Positions 55,320 to 64,000 of a DNA stretch of 64,000 nucleotides are shown piece after piece. The notes under the pieces were generated by a model that was not told where the DNA came from, did no database searches, and saw only the letters and a list, made by a program, of their open reading frames with translations. Source of the DNA: Cordylochernes scorpioides (Eukaryota > Arthropoda > Arachnida > Pseudoscorpiones > Chernetidae); contig CP092870.1 of the NCBI GenBank assembly GCA_030710605.1, forward strand, positions 50,127,061 through 50,191,060, written 5' to 3'. Position 1 is the first letter of the stretch, and every line of letters begins with the position of its first letter. The translations under genes and the position numbers were made by a program.

Positions 55320-55642
55320 ATTCAAATATAAGAGTTTCAAATTATCAAAATATATCTATTATTTTCGAGTATTTTTCAAGGGACCGGCAAAAAATGTTCA
55401 CTAGATAAAACGCTGATTTTGTAATGTAGAAAATTAGGAAAGCCAAAATTCAGAATGACACGGCACACAGGGACCGGGAAAAAATGATCACTTTATCGAG
55501 AGATTCAAATTTACGAGTTTTAAATTATCAAAATATATCTATTATTTTTTTTATAAGTTTATAGAGAATTGTTTTAACAAATGTTCGTTAGACAAACCTT
55601 TACTCGGGTGAAACCCGGGCAAAGCCGGGTACATCCGCTAGT
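55320..55642 (+). mobile_element. Helitron-like repeat with 3' hairpin end
   Basis: The end shows ACTCGGGTGAAACCCGGGC, AAGCCGGGTACATCCG and CTAG then T: a GC-rich hairpin close to CTRR-T, typical of Helitrons. An internal segment (GAGATTCAAAT...ATATATCTATTATTTT) is duplicated about 180 bp apart. Non-autonomous. Confidence 0.6.
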
Positions 55643-55924
55643 TAAACATAAAGACGTATCGACGTAATGAGAACAAAATATTCTCGCGTCGCTTAAAGTG
55701 GAATCTCATAAAAAATCATTCCATACCATGAATTCCATTCCTGATATTTCACCTTTACAATATGGTGGTGGTGTCTGGAGCAGATCAGATCGGTCCATAC
55801 ACTCTGATCACAATACCAGTGGTCAACAGTGGATACACAATAATCTGGTAAATCTGTATTTAAGAAGAAAAACTCAAATTCTATTATACCACTCCATAAA
55901 CTAATACTATGCTGAATAATTTTC
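55643..55924. other. no recognisable gene
   Basis: A 68-codon plus-strand frame at 55698-55904 has no recognised domain. The AATCTGTATTTAAGAAGAAA word also occurs near 54757. Confidence 0.35.
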
Positions 55925-56065
55925 CACTGTTCACCACAGGCCCTCTCTTTAATTTTTCTATTGCAGTAAGGGCAGTAGAAATTGTTTAATTTTCAAAAGA
56001 ATCATACGCGTCTATAATAGTTTCGAATATTCATAACAGATGGCGCGCTGATGTATCATAAAAAG
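55925..56065. repeat. palindromic repeat family C, right arm
   Basis: CACAGGCCCTCTCTTTAAT, GCAGTAAGGGCAGTAGAAAT, ATACGCGTCTATAATAG and AGATGGCGCGCTGATG, in order. Confidence 0.7.
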
Positions 56066-56125
56066 CATTGCTTAAACATCCTATTTATTGTGAACATATT
56101 AACCAAAATAAATTATAATTTATGT

Positions 56126-56337
56126 AAAAGGCATCTCCTTATCGTGCAACTGAAAGTTGCTGATGGCTTGCGCCATCTATCGGAATAAATATCAACTATT
56201 CTCGTTGATTTTTAATTATTCCAAAATTGGCCAAATACCCATTCTTGATTAATCAATAAAAACTAACCACGGACGCGTTTCGGGCTGTTGGCCCTCATCA
56301 GCGTGGTGCAAGCTGTACCTCAACGACTAAAAAACTG
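56126..56337. repeat. palindromic repeat family A, left half
   Basis: It runs from AAAAGGCATCTCCTTATCG through GCGCCATCTATCGG to the centre and stops at GACTAAAAAACTGG; the other arm is absent. It carries the intact hammerhead core. A second partial left end follows at 56455-56511. Confidence 0.75.
56266..56310 (-). ncRNA. type-I hammerhead ribozyme, all core bases present
   Basis: Minus-strand order: stem I ACCACG (56307-56302); core CTGATGA (56301-56295); stem II GGGC-CAACA-GCCC; GAA (56281-56279); A15.1-C ... G-U16.1 with a two-base loop; C17 at 56272; stem I CGTGGT (56271-56266). Six perfect pairs close stem I. Every consensus core base is kept. Cleavage is predicted between 56272 and 56271. 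The two-pair stem III suggests that it would work best as a dimer, as known for newt satellite and Penelope-associated hammerheads. Confidence 0.87.
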
Positions 56338-56454
56338 GTCATTCAGGTATCCTGAAAAATCATGAAACGGATAGTTAAGGCCAGAATTGCGTGAGACCGC
56401 GACACATTATGAAAAGATAGTACAAATGTGATATTGTACTGGGATAAAGTGGAT

Positions 56455-56590
56455 AAATTATGAAAAAGGCATATTTTTATCGTGCAACTGAAAGTTGCTG
56501 ATGGCTGATGTTGTTGTTGCTTATTCCTCAAGTCGTTTAAACGATCTCCATTAGATTCCATCGTCTCAGCTTTTAAGAAATTATAATAGA
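56455..56590. repeat. family A end joined to LINE-3 tail
   Basis: AAAAAGGCATATTTTTATCG and GAAAGTTGCTGATGGC (family A left end) break off at 56511, and a minus-strand LINE-3 3' end (GTTGTTGTTGCTTATTCCTC to CTCAGCTTTT) follows directly, so a LINE-3 copy probably inserted here. Confidence 0.65.
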
Positions 56591-56879
56591 AAGGATATGT
56601 GTGTTTACCAAGAGAAGGAATATCCCTCCAAAGAAATATGCACGTGAAAGAGAAGGTATTTAATAAAGAGCTCTCGATCCATCTTCTAACTGGAGACTAT
56701 CGACCGTCCGGAGAAGGTGATTCTCCCCCGTTTGTAACCGAGGGGGAACCTGCCAGGAAATGCCTATCTCCAAATGACTTGTGTTCCATGTTCGCATAAA
56801 TTTATAAAATCTATTCATACGTTTTTCACGAATTTCTACAAGGCGGACATATTAATTCTTATAAATTCACAAAAGAGTA
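56591..56879. other. no recognisable gene
   Basis: A 66-codon frame at 56599-56799 (MCLPREGISLQRN...) has no recognised domain. The composition is fairly balanced. Confidence 0.35.
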
Positions 56880-57415
56880 GTGTCGAATTATAATGACAAA
56901 CATATGTAGTTTTATCTTATATCAGTATTTAGTGGGAAGAATGTTAAGTGAACCGATCTTTCATGTCTTCTTATTGGATGAATGTGTTTGTATATAAGAG
57001 GGGGCTAGTATAGTATAGTCATAGTTATATAAATATAAAACTATTACTTTACTGGAAATATATTTTTATTTTTAGCAGCCCCGTAAATAAAGACTAATCC
57101 AGTATAAAAAAAAAAGAGTAGTGTCAAATTATAATGACAAACATAAGCAGTTTTATCTTATCTCAGTATTTAGCGGGAAGAATGTTGTTTTTGTTTGTTA
57201 AGTTATCTGATCTCTAATGCCTTCTCATTAGATGAATGTGGCCATGTTTGTATATAAGAGACAGCTAAGGAAATACGAGGATGGTGGGTTATTGTGTGGG
57301 GACGCTTAAAGTGTTCTTTGCGTGCTTTATCTGTGTCTGGTGATCTCCTCGCATACCTGTGTGACCCCGGTCCGATCCCTAACAACGCTACAATAAAAGT
57401 ACTGCTTTGTTTTTC
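56880..57415 (+). repeat. two partial LTR-1 copies
   Basis: Both start AGTAGTGTC(A/G)AATTATAATGAC, at 56876 and 57118. The second keeps the TATATAAGAG box, the GACGCTTAAAGTG segment and CAACGCTACAATAAAAG, then leaves the LTR sequence. The first diverges after GGGGGCTAGTATAG. Confidence 0.65.
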
Positions 57416-58162
57416 TCTAGCCGTAGTTCTATAGGCGATGTAGGACCACACAGGACTGACAGACGTCTACCATGTGTCATATGATCACAATTTAAAGCTT
57501 ATAATGAAAGCTGATGGGCTGCAGTGTCTATAGCCTCTATTATTCCTCTATTCTCTCTATTCTGAAGTTCAATATAATCATTTACCTGTATGTATGAAAT
57601 CTATTTACAACCTTGCTCAATCTGGAGATTCGTCCACCTAAACTTTGTCTATCAATAGATGGTTCATATATTGGTTGCATCGTACTGATGATGATCACCT
57701 TCGGCTTGTGGATGATCCACAAATTGACCACAACTAGCGTTTATAAGAACAACGTACCCTGTCGCCAAAGACAGCCCGGACCTGACATGGTCTAGAAGCG
57801 CAAGACCTCGCCCCAATTACCAAGACCTTCCTGGCCTAAGGACCTTCACGTTATAAACGAATTTGGAAAGTTTTCGACCTTTAACAACGAAGCCCTTTTG
57901 ATAAATAAAGTTAATGGATAAGTGTAAAATAGATGGTTCATAGTTTTACACCAAACATAATTAGAGGGATGTAATGTTAAGGAATAATCTGTGGGGGTCT
58001 ACTCGGTGTATCATCATCAGTCACGTGATCTAAGTCATCATTTTATTTGTAAATAATTTGTTTATATATCTCTCAGAGTGGTATCTAAAGTAATTTGTGA
58101 ATACTTGTTAAAATATATTTGTTTGGTGATTACTCATCTGCTCTCACTTGTAATATTGATAT
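57416..58162. other. no recognisable gene
   Basis: A 60-codon frame at 57613-57795 contains a short hydrophobic stretch (GCIVLMMITFGLW) but matches nothing known. It might be interior sequence of an LTR element, given the neighbouring LTR-1 pieces. Confidence 0.35.
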
Positions 58163-58202
58163 TGCCACGTTGAAAATTAGGGAAGACAAAAACTTCAGGA
58201 TG

Positions 58203-58749
58203 ACAACAACATCAACATCCGCCCCAAAATGTGGACAGGTTACACTTACATCGCTCGCTCAAGTCCATCTGAGGACTTTTCCGGGCTCATCTTAAGAAGG
58301 TTCAGTGAAAAGGTGGAGGAAATATCTTTATTTACGGGGCTGCTAACCAAATGAATGATTTTTGAGCCCCGATAGACGCAAAGGTAATAGACCACAGCTA
58401 CACCCGGTGTTCCCAGGTGGTCACCCTCCCAAGTACTGACCGACATTGCTTAACTTGGGTGATCGGAAGAGAACCGGTGTTTTCAATGTGGTATGACCGT
58501 AGGCATTATGCAAAAGGTGAGTCTGGTAAGGAGAGCAAGTCAAGAGGTGAGTCCCAGATATGTACAGTGATACTGTAGTGAGCAGATAGTTAAAGAAAGG
58601 TTATGAAAGCATAAATTGGAAGAGAACATTAGAGTTATAATACAGTTACAAGTTCATGGGCTGCCAGGGGAATGATGTGGGGATTTAATTATTTTATTTA
58701 TTTACTTATTCATTTTTATTTATTTATTTATCTTTTTTTTTTTTTCGTT
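58203..58749. mobile_element. 547-bp insert containing 5S-rRNA-derived sequence
   Basis: Flanked by a 14-bp duplication, as expected for LINE-mobilised retroposons. The left end is ACAACAACATCAACATCC; the right end is a TTTA-rich tract followed by about 14 T. A minus-strand 5S rRNA-like segment lies in the middle. Neither end is a normal A tail for the 5S orientation, so the orientation of the retroposon is unresolved. A SINE3-like (5S-headed) element or a retroposed 5S unit with spacer are both possible. Confidence 0.6.
58388..58504 (-). pseudogene. 5S rRNA-derived sequence
   Basis: The minus strand starts GCCTACGGTCATACCACA and continues CCGGTTCTCTTCCGATCACC, AAGTTAAGCAATGTCGGTCA, GTACTTGGGAGGGTGACC and CCTGGGAACACCGGGTGT, the full 5S order including the internal promoter region. 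It lacks a few bases before AGTACTTGG, and its 3' strand (GTAGCTGTGGTC) no longer pairs cleanly with the 5' end. No T-run terminator follows directly. Confidence 0.85.
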
Positions 58750-58976
58750 AAAACTTCAGGATGGGACAGCAATTTATTTAGGACAAGAACAAACTATGAA
58801 GGATAAACAAAAGATAAGGAATGAGGGAAGTTTACAGAGTAGTAATATATAAACATAAAAAAATGATACTCTGTTAATACTAGTGTAAAATAATAAATAC
58901 TTCGCTACAATATGGAACAATCTAACATTGACATGAAGCCAACCTCCCAAGTCTGTGCAACATTGTATCATGATAT

Positions 58977-59146
58977 TGTAACAAAGTTTTTATTAATTTT
59001 ATTATTTTTATTAACAGAATGGTCATGTTTATGTTTATATTTTGCTACTTTCTAAATTTCCCTCGTGGCTTATCTTTTGTTTACCATTCATTGTTTGTTC
59101 TTGCCTTAAAAAAATTGCTGTATTCCCCGAAGTTTTCCACGTGGCA
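58977..59146 (+). mobile_element. solo LTR-2 with 4-bp duplication
   Basis: TGTAACAAAGTTTTTATT to TTTTCCACGTGGCA, 170 bp, flanked by ATAT at 58973-58976 and 59147-59150. It faces the split LTR-2 copy to its left. Confidence 0.78.
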
Positions 59147-59789
59147 ATATTTTTCGCGCGGATTAAAATTACAACAATATTTACCACATTATGAGTGTTA
59201 TTGAAGTTTTCATATATGTCTTTTCATTTTTTGTTATATATTTTCAATATATTCCTTTCATAAAAATAAAAGGTTCAAACTGGTATTTTCTAATCAAAAT
59301 TAAGATTTGAGGACTCCGAAAACTTCTTCGTTACAACTTGAAATGTTGTGGTATTTAAAAGATTCCTTTCCCTAATAATGAATATTTAAAGATGCTCTCC
59401 ACGCAGGGAGGGAGCAGAATCGAATACATTTCCGTCAGGCGACACCTGCAAGTTAAAAGTTGGATCAATAAGTTGTGCTGCTTCAGCTTTTTTTTTTTTT
59501 ATCTTTCTCTTCCTTTCTAAGCAATTCCGTCAATATTAATATTTATGGCAAGCTATCTCACCGACCTCCCTGAACTGCGAATTAAATATATCATCCCACT
59601 AGGTTTATTAATTGAGGAACATTTTTATATTACGCGTCTCTCTTTTAGTTTATCGATACTGAGTTTTTTGTCCTTTTTTATTTATTAATTTATTAATCAA
59701 CCATGCGTGATATTTAAATATTTGTGCCTAATACAGAGGAAACAAAACAACAAACAAATTAGAACTTAGAATTAAATATTTACAAATTT
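59147..59789. other. no recognisable gene
   Basis: T-rich run near 59490-59500; no repeats or domains were recognised. Confidence 0.4.
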
Positions 59790-60125
59790 ACATGAAAAAA
59801 AATTTTCTACAGAGTTCATAAAATGTATATAGACAAAGATGTAAGAGAACATTTAGATCAGGGAACAATCTCACTTCTGTAAAGTTCGGACAGTCATAGA
59901 TAAGGTGAAGTGTGTTCAGTTTCTCCGCAGGAACAATTTGGTGTTTCTGATAGACCTCTGTTATGTAAGTATTTCTGGAATTTATATAGACAAAGATGTA
60001 AGAGAATTAAATCATTTAGATCAGGGAACAATCTCACTTCTGGAAAGTTCGGACAGTGGTAGATGAAGTGAAGTTTGTTCAGTTTCTCCGCAGGAACAAG
60101 TTGGTATTTCTGATATACCTCTTAG
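59790..60125 (-). pseudogene. LINE-5 family 3' end, duplicated in tandem
   Basis: Minus-strand tail RGLSETPNCSCGETEQT and CPNFTEV encoded twice, with TTCTCCGCAGGAACAA at about 59921 and 60085, about 160 bp apart. Same family as 26185-26520. Confidence 0.75.
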
Positions 60126-60147
60126 TTTTGACCCTTTCGTATTATAA

Positions 60148-60345
60148 AAGCAGTTCGACTTTGCACTTACAAATATGCCAGAGCTCCGTTTGGTTACTAG
60201 CACTCGCTGGTGAGGTTGGATTTTTGCAAGAATCGGGGGCCATTGGATCTTTTTTTTATCAGAAAAAAGTGCCTAATGCGGGATTAGATCCCGGGTCGTA
60301 GTGGTCGAAAACTAACGGTTTAGACCATCCTTCCACCGACCCCCT
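60148..60345 (-). mobile_element. tRNA-derived SINE, 5' two-thirds
   Basis: The reverse complement gives the head GGTGGAAGGATGGTCTAAAC at the right end, then GACCCGGGATCTAATCCC and CCAACCTCACCAGCGAGTG. The 3' third is missing where the LINE-5 tail begins. Confidence 0.78.
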
Positions 60346-60880
60346 TGCAAGAGAATGAAAAAGAATAATAAAAATGCATTGTTCAAATGCATATTTAAAG
60401 GGAGAAGTGCTACATATATGTTGAAGGGTAATTTCAATGTTACGTTAATGCACCTTCATAAATTTTAAACAAATTTACTATTCAAATACAAAGAGAGGTT
60501 TAAACAAACAAACTAAAAATGCTAAAAGTTCTAACATTCACTTTAAGCCATTAACCTTTTTTAAAAACAAACAACTACTTGGTCAAAACATAACTTATCG
60601 ATTTCACATATGTATCACAGCAATATATAAATGTTATTATTAATCACAATGACTGGTCGTTTACTCACTAGCAAGTGTAGGATGAATACATTAAAATAAT
60701 TATTTAAATAAGAATATATATTGTTGCACCAAGTTGCAACTTTACAGGGTCATCGACCTTGGTTTCCTCCTTCTTGGTGTTATACATTTCCATACTTCCA
60801 CGTTTCCATACTTTAAGAAAATAAAGAAAAGTAAATAAAAAGCTATTGTTTGAGTCAAAAGGCGATCCATTAATTAAGAT
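60346..60880. other. no recognisable gene
   Basis: AT-rich DNA without shared repeats or supported frames. Confidence 0.4.
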
Positions 60881-61068
60881 TATATAAAAGGGCGTACCTG
60901 GATCTGTAAAGAAAAAAAAAATCCTTAAAATATTTCGAGAGATTGCTCCCTCTTTATCAATTTATTGCACAGTGCAATAAATTGATAAAGAGGGAGCAAT
61001 CTCTCGAAATATTTTAAGAAAAAAATTGTTTTTTTTTCTTTACAGATCCAGGTACGCCCTTTTATATA
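60881..61068. repeat. palindrome without spacer
   Basis: Arms of about 90 bp meet at GCACAGTGC (centre 60971). Outer words are AAAAGGGCGTACCTGGATC and its complement; the inner word is CTCCCTCTTTATCAATTTATT and its complement. They differ only in the A/T-runs. The word AAAAGCTATTG is present on both sides (60839-60849 and 61072-61082). Confidence 0.82.
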
Positions 61069-61390
61069 ACCAAAAGCTATTGTGTTAATTTATTCTTCCT
61101 CGTAGGTCGTGATCCTGAGTCTTCATGTACGTCCTCTCTCTCTCCAATAACCAATCAAGATATATGTACAATAACAATATTACAAAAGGAATAAAACTAT
61201 AAAAAAGAATGGTACCATAGTAAATAATGTGTTTTAAATAAATATTAAATATCATAGAATATTTTGAATAAATGTAGGACGTATTAAAATTGATGCAACT
61301 ATATATTAGGTAAATATGTTTTGAAAATAGAGAAACACATAAATAAATATTTAATTAAAAAGACATATATTGGAATCAAAATATCATTTA
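61069..61390. other. no recognisable gene
   Basis: AT-rich; nothing supported. Confidence 0.4.
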
Positions 61391-61556
61391 TTTTACCAAT
61401 ATTTCAGTTGGCTGAACGCCAACCTTTTTCAAGGTGTTATAAAATATTTATGTGTCAATAGCTATGTGGCGCTGAGTGTGTTGTTGACACACTTTAAAAT
61501 GTTATAATACCTTGATAAATGTTGACGTTCAGCCAACTGGAATATTGGTAAAATAA
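61391..61556. repeat. palindromic repeat family E
   Basis: TTTACCAATATTTCAGTTGG to CAACTGGAATATTGGTAAA, with a longer centre (TGTGGCGCTGAGTGTG) than the copy at 6346-6462. Confidence 0.75.
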
Positions 61557-62269
61557 ATGATATTTTGATCCAATAATTACCTTTTAAAATTAGAGGTAAA
61601 TATGTATATATGATATTATAGATAAGTAATATCATTTTAAATAGATACATATAAATAATTATAGGAAAATACTTAACGAATAAAACAATAGAAATATAAA
61701 ATAACAGAAGCGTTGTTTACAACTGTCGAACCCTAAAACCCCTTACGCGCATGCGCATTTGGATAACCGTTACGTAATGTACATATTTGGATTGAACTTT
61801 CTATTTGTTTGCGTATATTGACAAAAAAAGGATTCTCTGAAGTTTCGAAAGAAGCGCGCTGTATTAAATGTAAGTAGTTCGATCCACTTGTGTCTGCTGG
61901 AGTAGAGTGAAATCTCACTTTAATTGCCCAGTTTCAACAGTTTATGGCGCCAATTTCCTGACTTTAACTGCCAGTCAATCCTCACAGATCAAATTTGCTG
62001 AGTCATCTTTATTAAAGTTGTATCTTACACCACACTCTTGTTTTACTTGCCACGTCATAATTGATGGTCTTTAAATCATATTTATTGATCCTTTTCGACA
62101 TTATTTACTTTTATAGTCGTCAAAAATTATATTCGCTATCTTTTATTGACATAACTCCTTACCATTAGTTTCAGTCTAACCAAGATTAATGTTTCAATCA
62201 GCTATGTTATATAATTTGGTGTTTTATGTTTCAATGATAAAAGGAATATGTTTTGATGCATTAGCGTGC
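61557..62269. other. no gene; GCGCATGCGC word
   Basis: A CGCGCATGCGCAT word near 61745 fits the NRF-1/Ewg-type site (GCGCATGCGC). A short frame lies on the minus strand at 61733-61918. Promoter function is unproven. Confidence 0.35.
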
Positions 62270-62560
62270 CATCTGTTATAAAAATTCGAAACTAATATAG
62301 ACGCGTAAGATTCTTTTTAAAAAAATAAACAATTTCTACTGCCCTTACTGCAATGGAAAAATTATTGGGAGGGCCTGGCTCATCAGTGGTGAACACTCCT
62401 AGCGGTTTCGCCAGTTTAATCTACCATACCGCTGTTATATTGCATTTTTCGGTGCTCCATTCATAGTGATACTGATACTAGACTCTTGGAATGGGTATTT
62501 TATAAGAACTATGGACATAAGGTTTAGGGACGGCAGAATTACATACAATTATAAATATAT
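62270..62560. repeat. palindromic repeat family C, left arm and spacer
   Basis: CGTGCCATCTGTTATAAAA, TTCGAAACTAATATAGACGC, CTGCCCTTACTGCAATGG, GGGAGGGCCTGGCTCATCAG, GCGGTTTCGCCAG and ACTATGGACATAAGG, in the family order. The other arm is absent. Confidence 0.75.
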
Positions 62561-62582
62561 AAATAAGTAATATGTAAATATA

Positions 62583-62793
62583 ATATAATGCGGGTTATGA
62601 TTGTAGAACGAAATTTGACAATTATTCCGCAAATGTTTCTTTTGAACGAAAAATCGAAATTTATTTTAAGGAGAAATAACGATTGTTTCTAAACTTGATG
62701 AAGTATGAAAGGATGAAATGTGAAGAGTAATGATAAACGGAAAAATAAAGTGTCCGTGGATGGGAATCGAACTATACAGTGTTCCGCTTACCG
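62583..62793 (+). repeat. tRNA-loop palindrome, left arm and part of the loop
   Basis: The arm runs from AATGCGGGTTATGATTG to AATGATAAACGG, then a minus-strand tRNA-like T arm (GGGAATCGAACTATACAG) up to TTCCGCTTACCG, where the solo LTR enters. Confidence 0.75.
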
Positions 62794-63241
62794 TGTCAAA
62801 TTATAGTGACAAATATTTGCACTTTATCTTATCTCAGGTTTTAGTGGGAATAATTTTGTTTTCTTTTGTTAGTGAACCAATCTCTCCCGCCTTCTCATTA
62901 GACGAATGTGGCCATGTCTGTATATATAAGGGGGCTATGGTATTGCGAGGAGGCAGTGTGGTGGATTATTGTGTGGAGACGCTTAAAGTGTTCTCTGCGT
63001 CCGTGTCTGGTTATCTCCTAACATACCTGTGTGACCCCGGTCAGATCCCTACCAACGCTACAATAAAGGATAAATACTGGTTTGTTTTTATATAGCAAAT
63101 CGTGATTTTTTTTTATTTTTTGCTCCTTTTTTAATTGTTGATACTCTTGAGTGCACGCTTTTCTGTGTGTTAGTTACTATTACGGTAGACCCTAGTTTAT
63201 TGCAACTTTGTATGTTATCTTGTAAATAGTAACTTTTGTCA
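62794..63241 (+). mobile_element. solo LTR-1 inserted in a tRNA-like unit
   Basis: TGTCAAATTATAGTGAC to AACTTTTGTCA, 448 bp, flanked by ACCG (62790-62793 and 63242-63245). It carries TATATATAAGGGG and CAATAAAGG as promoter and polyadenylation-like words. The tRNA-like sequence resumes briefly after it (GGGAGATGCCATGT). Confidence 0.9.
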
Positions 63242-63245
63242 ACCG

Positions 63246-63564
63246 GGGAGATGCCATGTAATATGTTTACGAACTTTTGGGTTAACCTTATAATAACTCG
63301 AGAGGAAAAAAGTCCTCGAGTTGTCAAATACAGCATCAGGTAAGTGTGGATGTAGCGAGACAGCGGGGAGGTAAATCGGCGCCCGGCACGCGGCCAGCCA
63401 CTTAACTCCCCCATCGACCGGTGGAGACAATTAGGAGGAGGCTGGCGTGCTTGCGGCCACTGTCATCCATCATGGTGATCTCAAACTACTTCTTCAGTGG
63501 TCTCATTAGAATATATCATTGATGACTTCTGTTTGACGACCATGTATGCTAACTCTATATGCTG
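63246..63564. other. no recognisable gene
   Basis: After a short tRNA-like remnant, the composition rises in GC (63340-63460, CGGCGCCCGGCACGCGGCC). Two overlapping minus-strand frames have no recognised domain. Confidence 0.35.
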
Positions 63565-64000
63565 GCGATATCTATTAATCCACCAGGCGCGATATTTAAA
63601 TATTTGCTCCTATTACAGAGGAAACAAACAAATTAGATCTTAGAATTAAATATATACATGTATTATTCGACAGAGTTCATGAAACTTATATAGACAAAGA
63701 TGTAAGAGAATTAAATCATTTAGATCAGGGAACAAACTATATCTCACTTCTGTAAAGTTCGGACAGTCGTAGATAAGGTGTTTTGTTCAGTTTCTCCGCA
63801 GGAACAATTTGGTGTTAAACAACAAATTAAAACTCAGGATTAAATATTTACAAATTCACATGTATTAATCGACAGAGTTCATAATATTTATATAGACAAA
63901 GTGGCTGATGTAAGAGATCATTTAGATCAGGGAACAATCTCACTTCTGTAAAGTTCGGACAGTCGTAGATAAGGTGAAGTTTGTTCAGTTTCTCCGCAGG
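63565..64000 (-). pseudogene. LINE-5 family 3' end, duplicated, cut by window edge
   Basis: Two minus-strand copies of the CSCGETEQT / CPNFTEVR tail, with the shared word AAAGTTCGGACAG near 63755 and 63950, about 200 bp apart. The right copy continues past the window. Confidence 0.72.

Larger units (their letters stand above)
58163..58909 (-). mobile_element. solo LTR-2 split by an insertion
   Basis: The LTR-2 3' end (TGCCACGT on the plus strand) lies at 58163-58202 and the remainder, ending CTTCGCTACA, at 58750-58909. The two pieces overlap by the 14-bp word AAAACTTCAGGATG (58189-58202 and 58750-58763), the target duplication of the insert between them. Confidence 0.75.

Overview
This is a eukaryotic, AT-rich intergenic window made almost entirely of transposable elements. 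No multi-exon host gene could be recognised. The transposon types suggest an arthropod: mariner, Tc1-like and DUF4817-type DNA transposons, I/Jockey-like LINEs with an RNase H domain, a tRNA-derived SINE, Ty3/gypsy remnants, Helitron-like ends and hammerhead-bearing palindromes. The species cannot be read from the sequence. Apart from repeats, the identifiable genes are a near-canonical tRNA-Gly(GCC) with a long T terminator (about 30.53-30.60 kb), tRNA-like units, a 28S rRNA fragment (9.2 kb) and a 5S-rRNA-derived segment (58.4 kb).

Layout. 0-7 kb: foldback (palindromic) repeats of families A, C and E, a mariner end (1.4 kb), and a complete but broken mariner with TA duplications (3222-4527). 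7-19 kb: SINEs, a LINE tail beside the 28S fragment, a solo LTR, Helitron-like repeats, and family B and A2 palindromes with hammerhead motifs. 19.7-21 kb: a dead Tc1-like transposon. 21-34 kb: LINE 3' ends, MITEs, two kinds of solo LTR, the tRNA-Gly. 35.8-44.9 kb: a three-level nest. A DUF4817-type transposon with about 425-bp inverted repeats was disrupted by a LINE (11-bp duplication), and the LINE was split inside its reverse transcriptase by a deleted Ty3/gypsy-like element. 45-53.5 kb: a run of LINE 3' ends amplified as tandem arrays, a palindrome with a tRNA-like loop, and a 0.55-kb near-perfect palindrome. 54-64 kb: more palindromes (one with an apparently intact hammerhead core), Helitron ends, two solo LTRs with clean 4-bp duplications, and LINE 3' ends.

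Four themes go beyond routine annotation. (1) Small type-I hammerhead ribozyme motifs lie inside palindromic repeats; two copies keep every core base (56266-56310 and 14651-14700, both minus strand) and others show graded decay. (2) Five inverted-repeat families that otherwise differ share the word AGATGGCG near their ends. (3) The last 115-170 bp of at least five LINE families are repeated in tandem. (4) tRNA and rRNA sequence has been captured or targeted by mobile DNA: a tRNA-like loop, a solo LTR inside a tRNA-like unit, a 5S-containing insert inside a solo LTR, and 28S next to a LINE tail. Repeat boundaries were read by eye and are approximate unless a target duplication is stated. Family letters and numbers are local labels, not database names.
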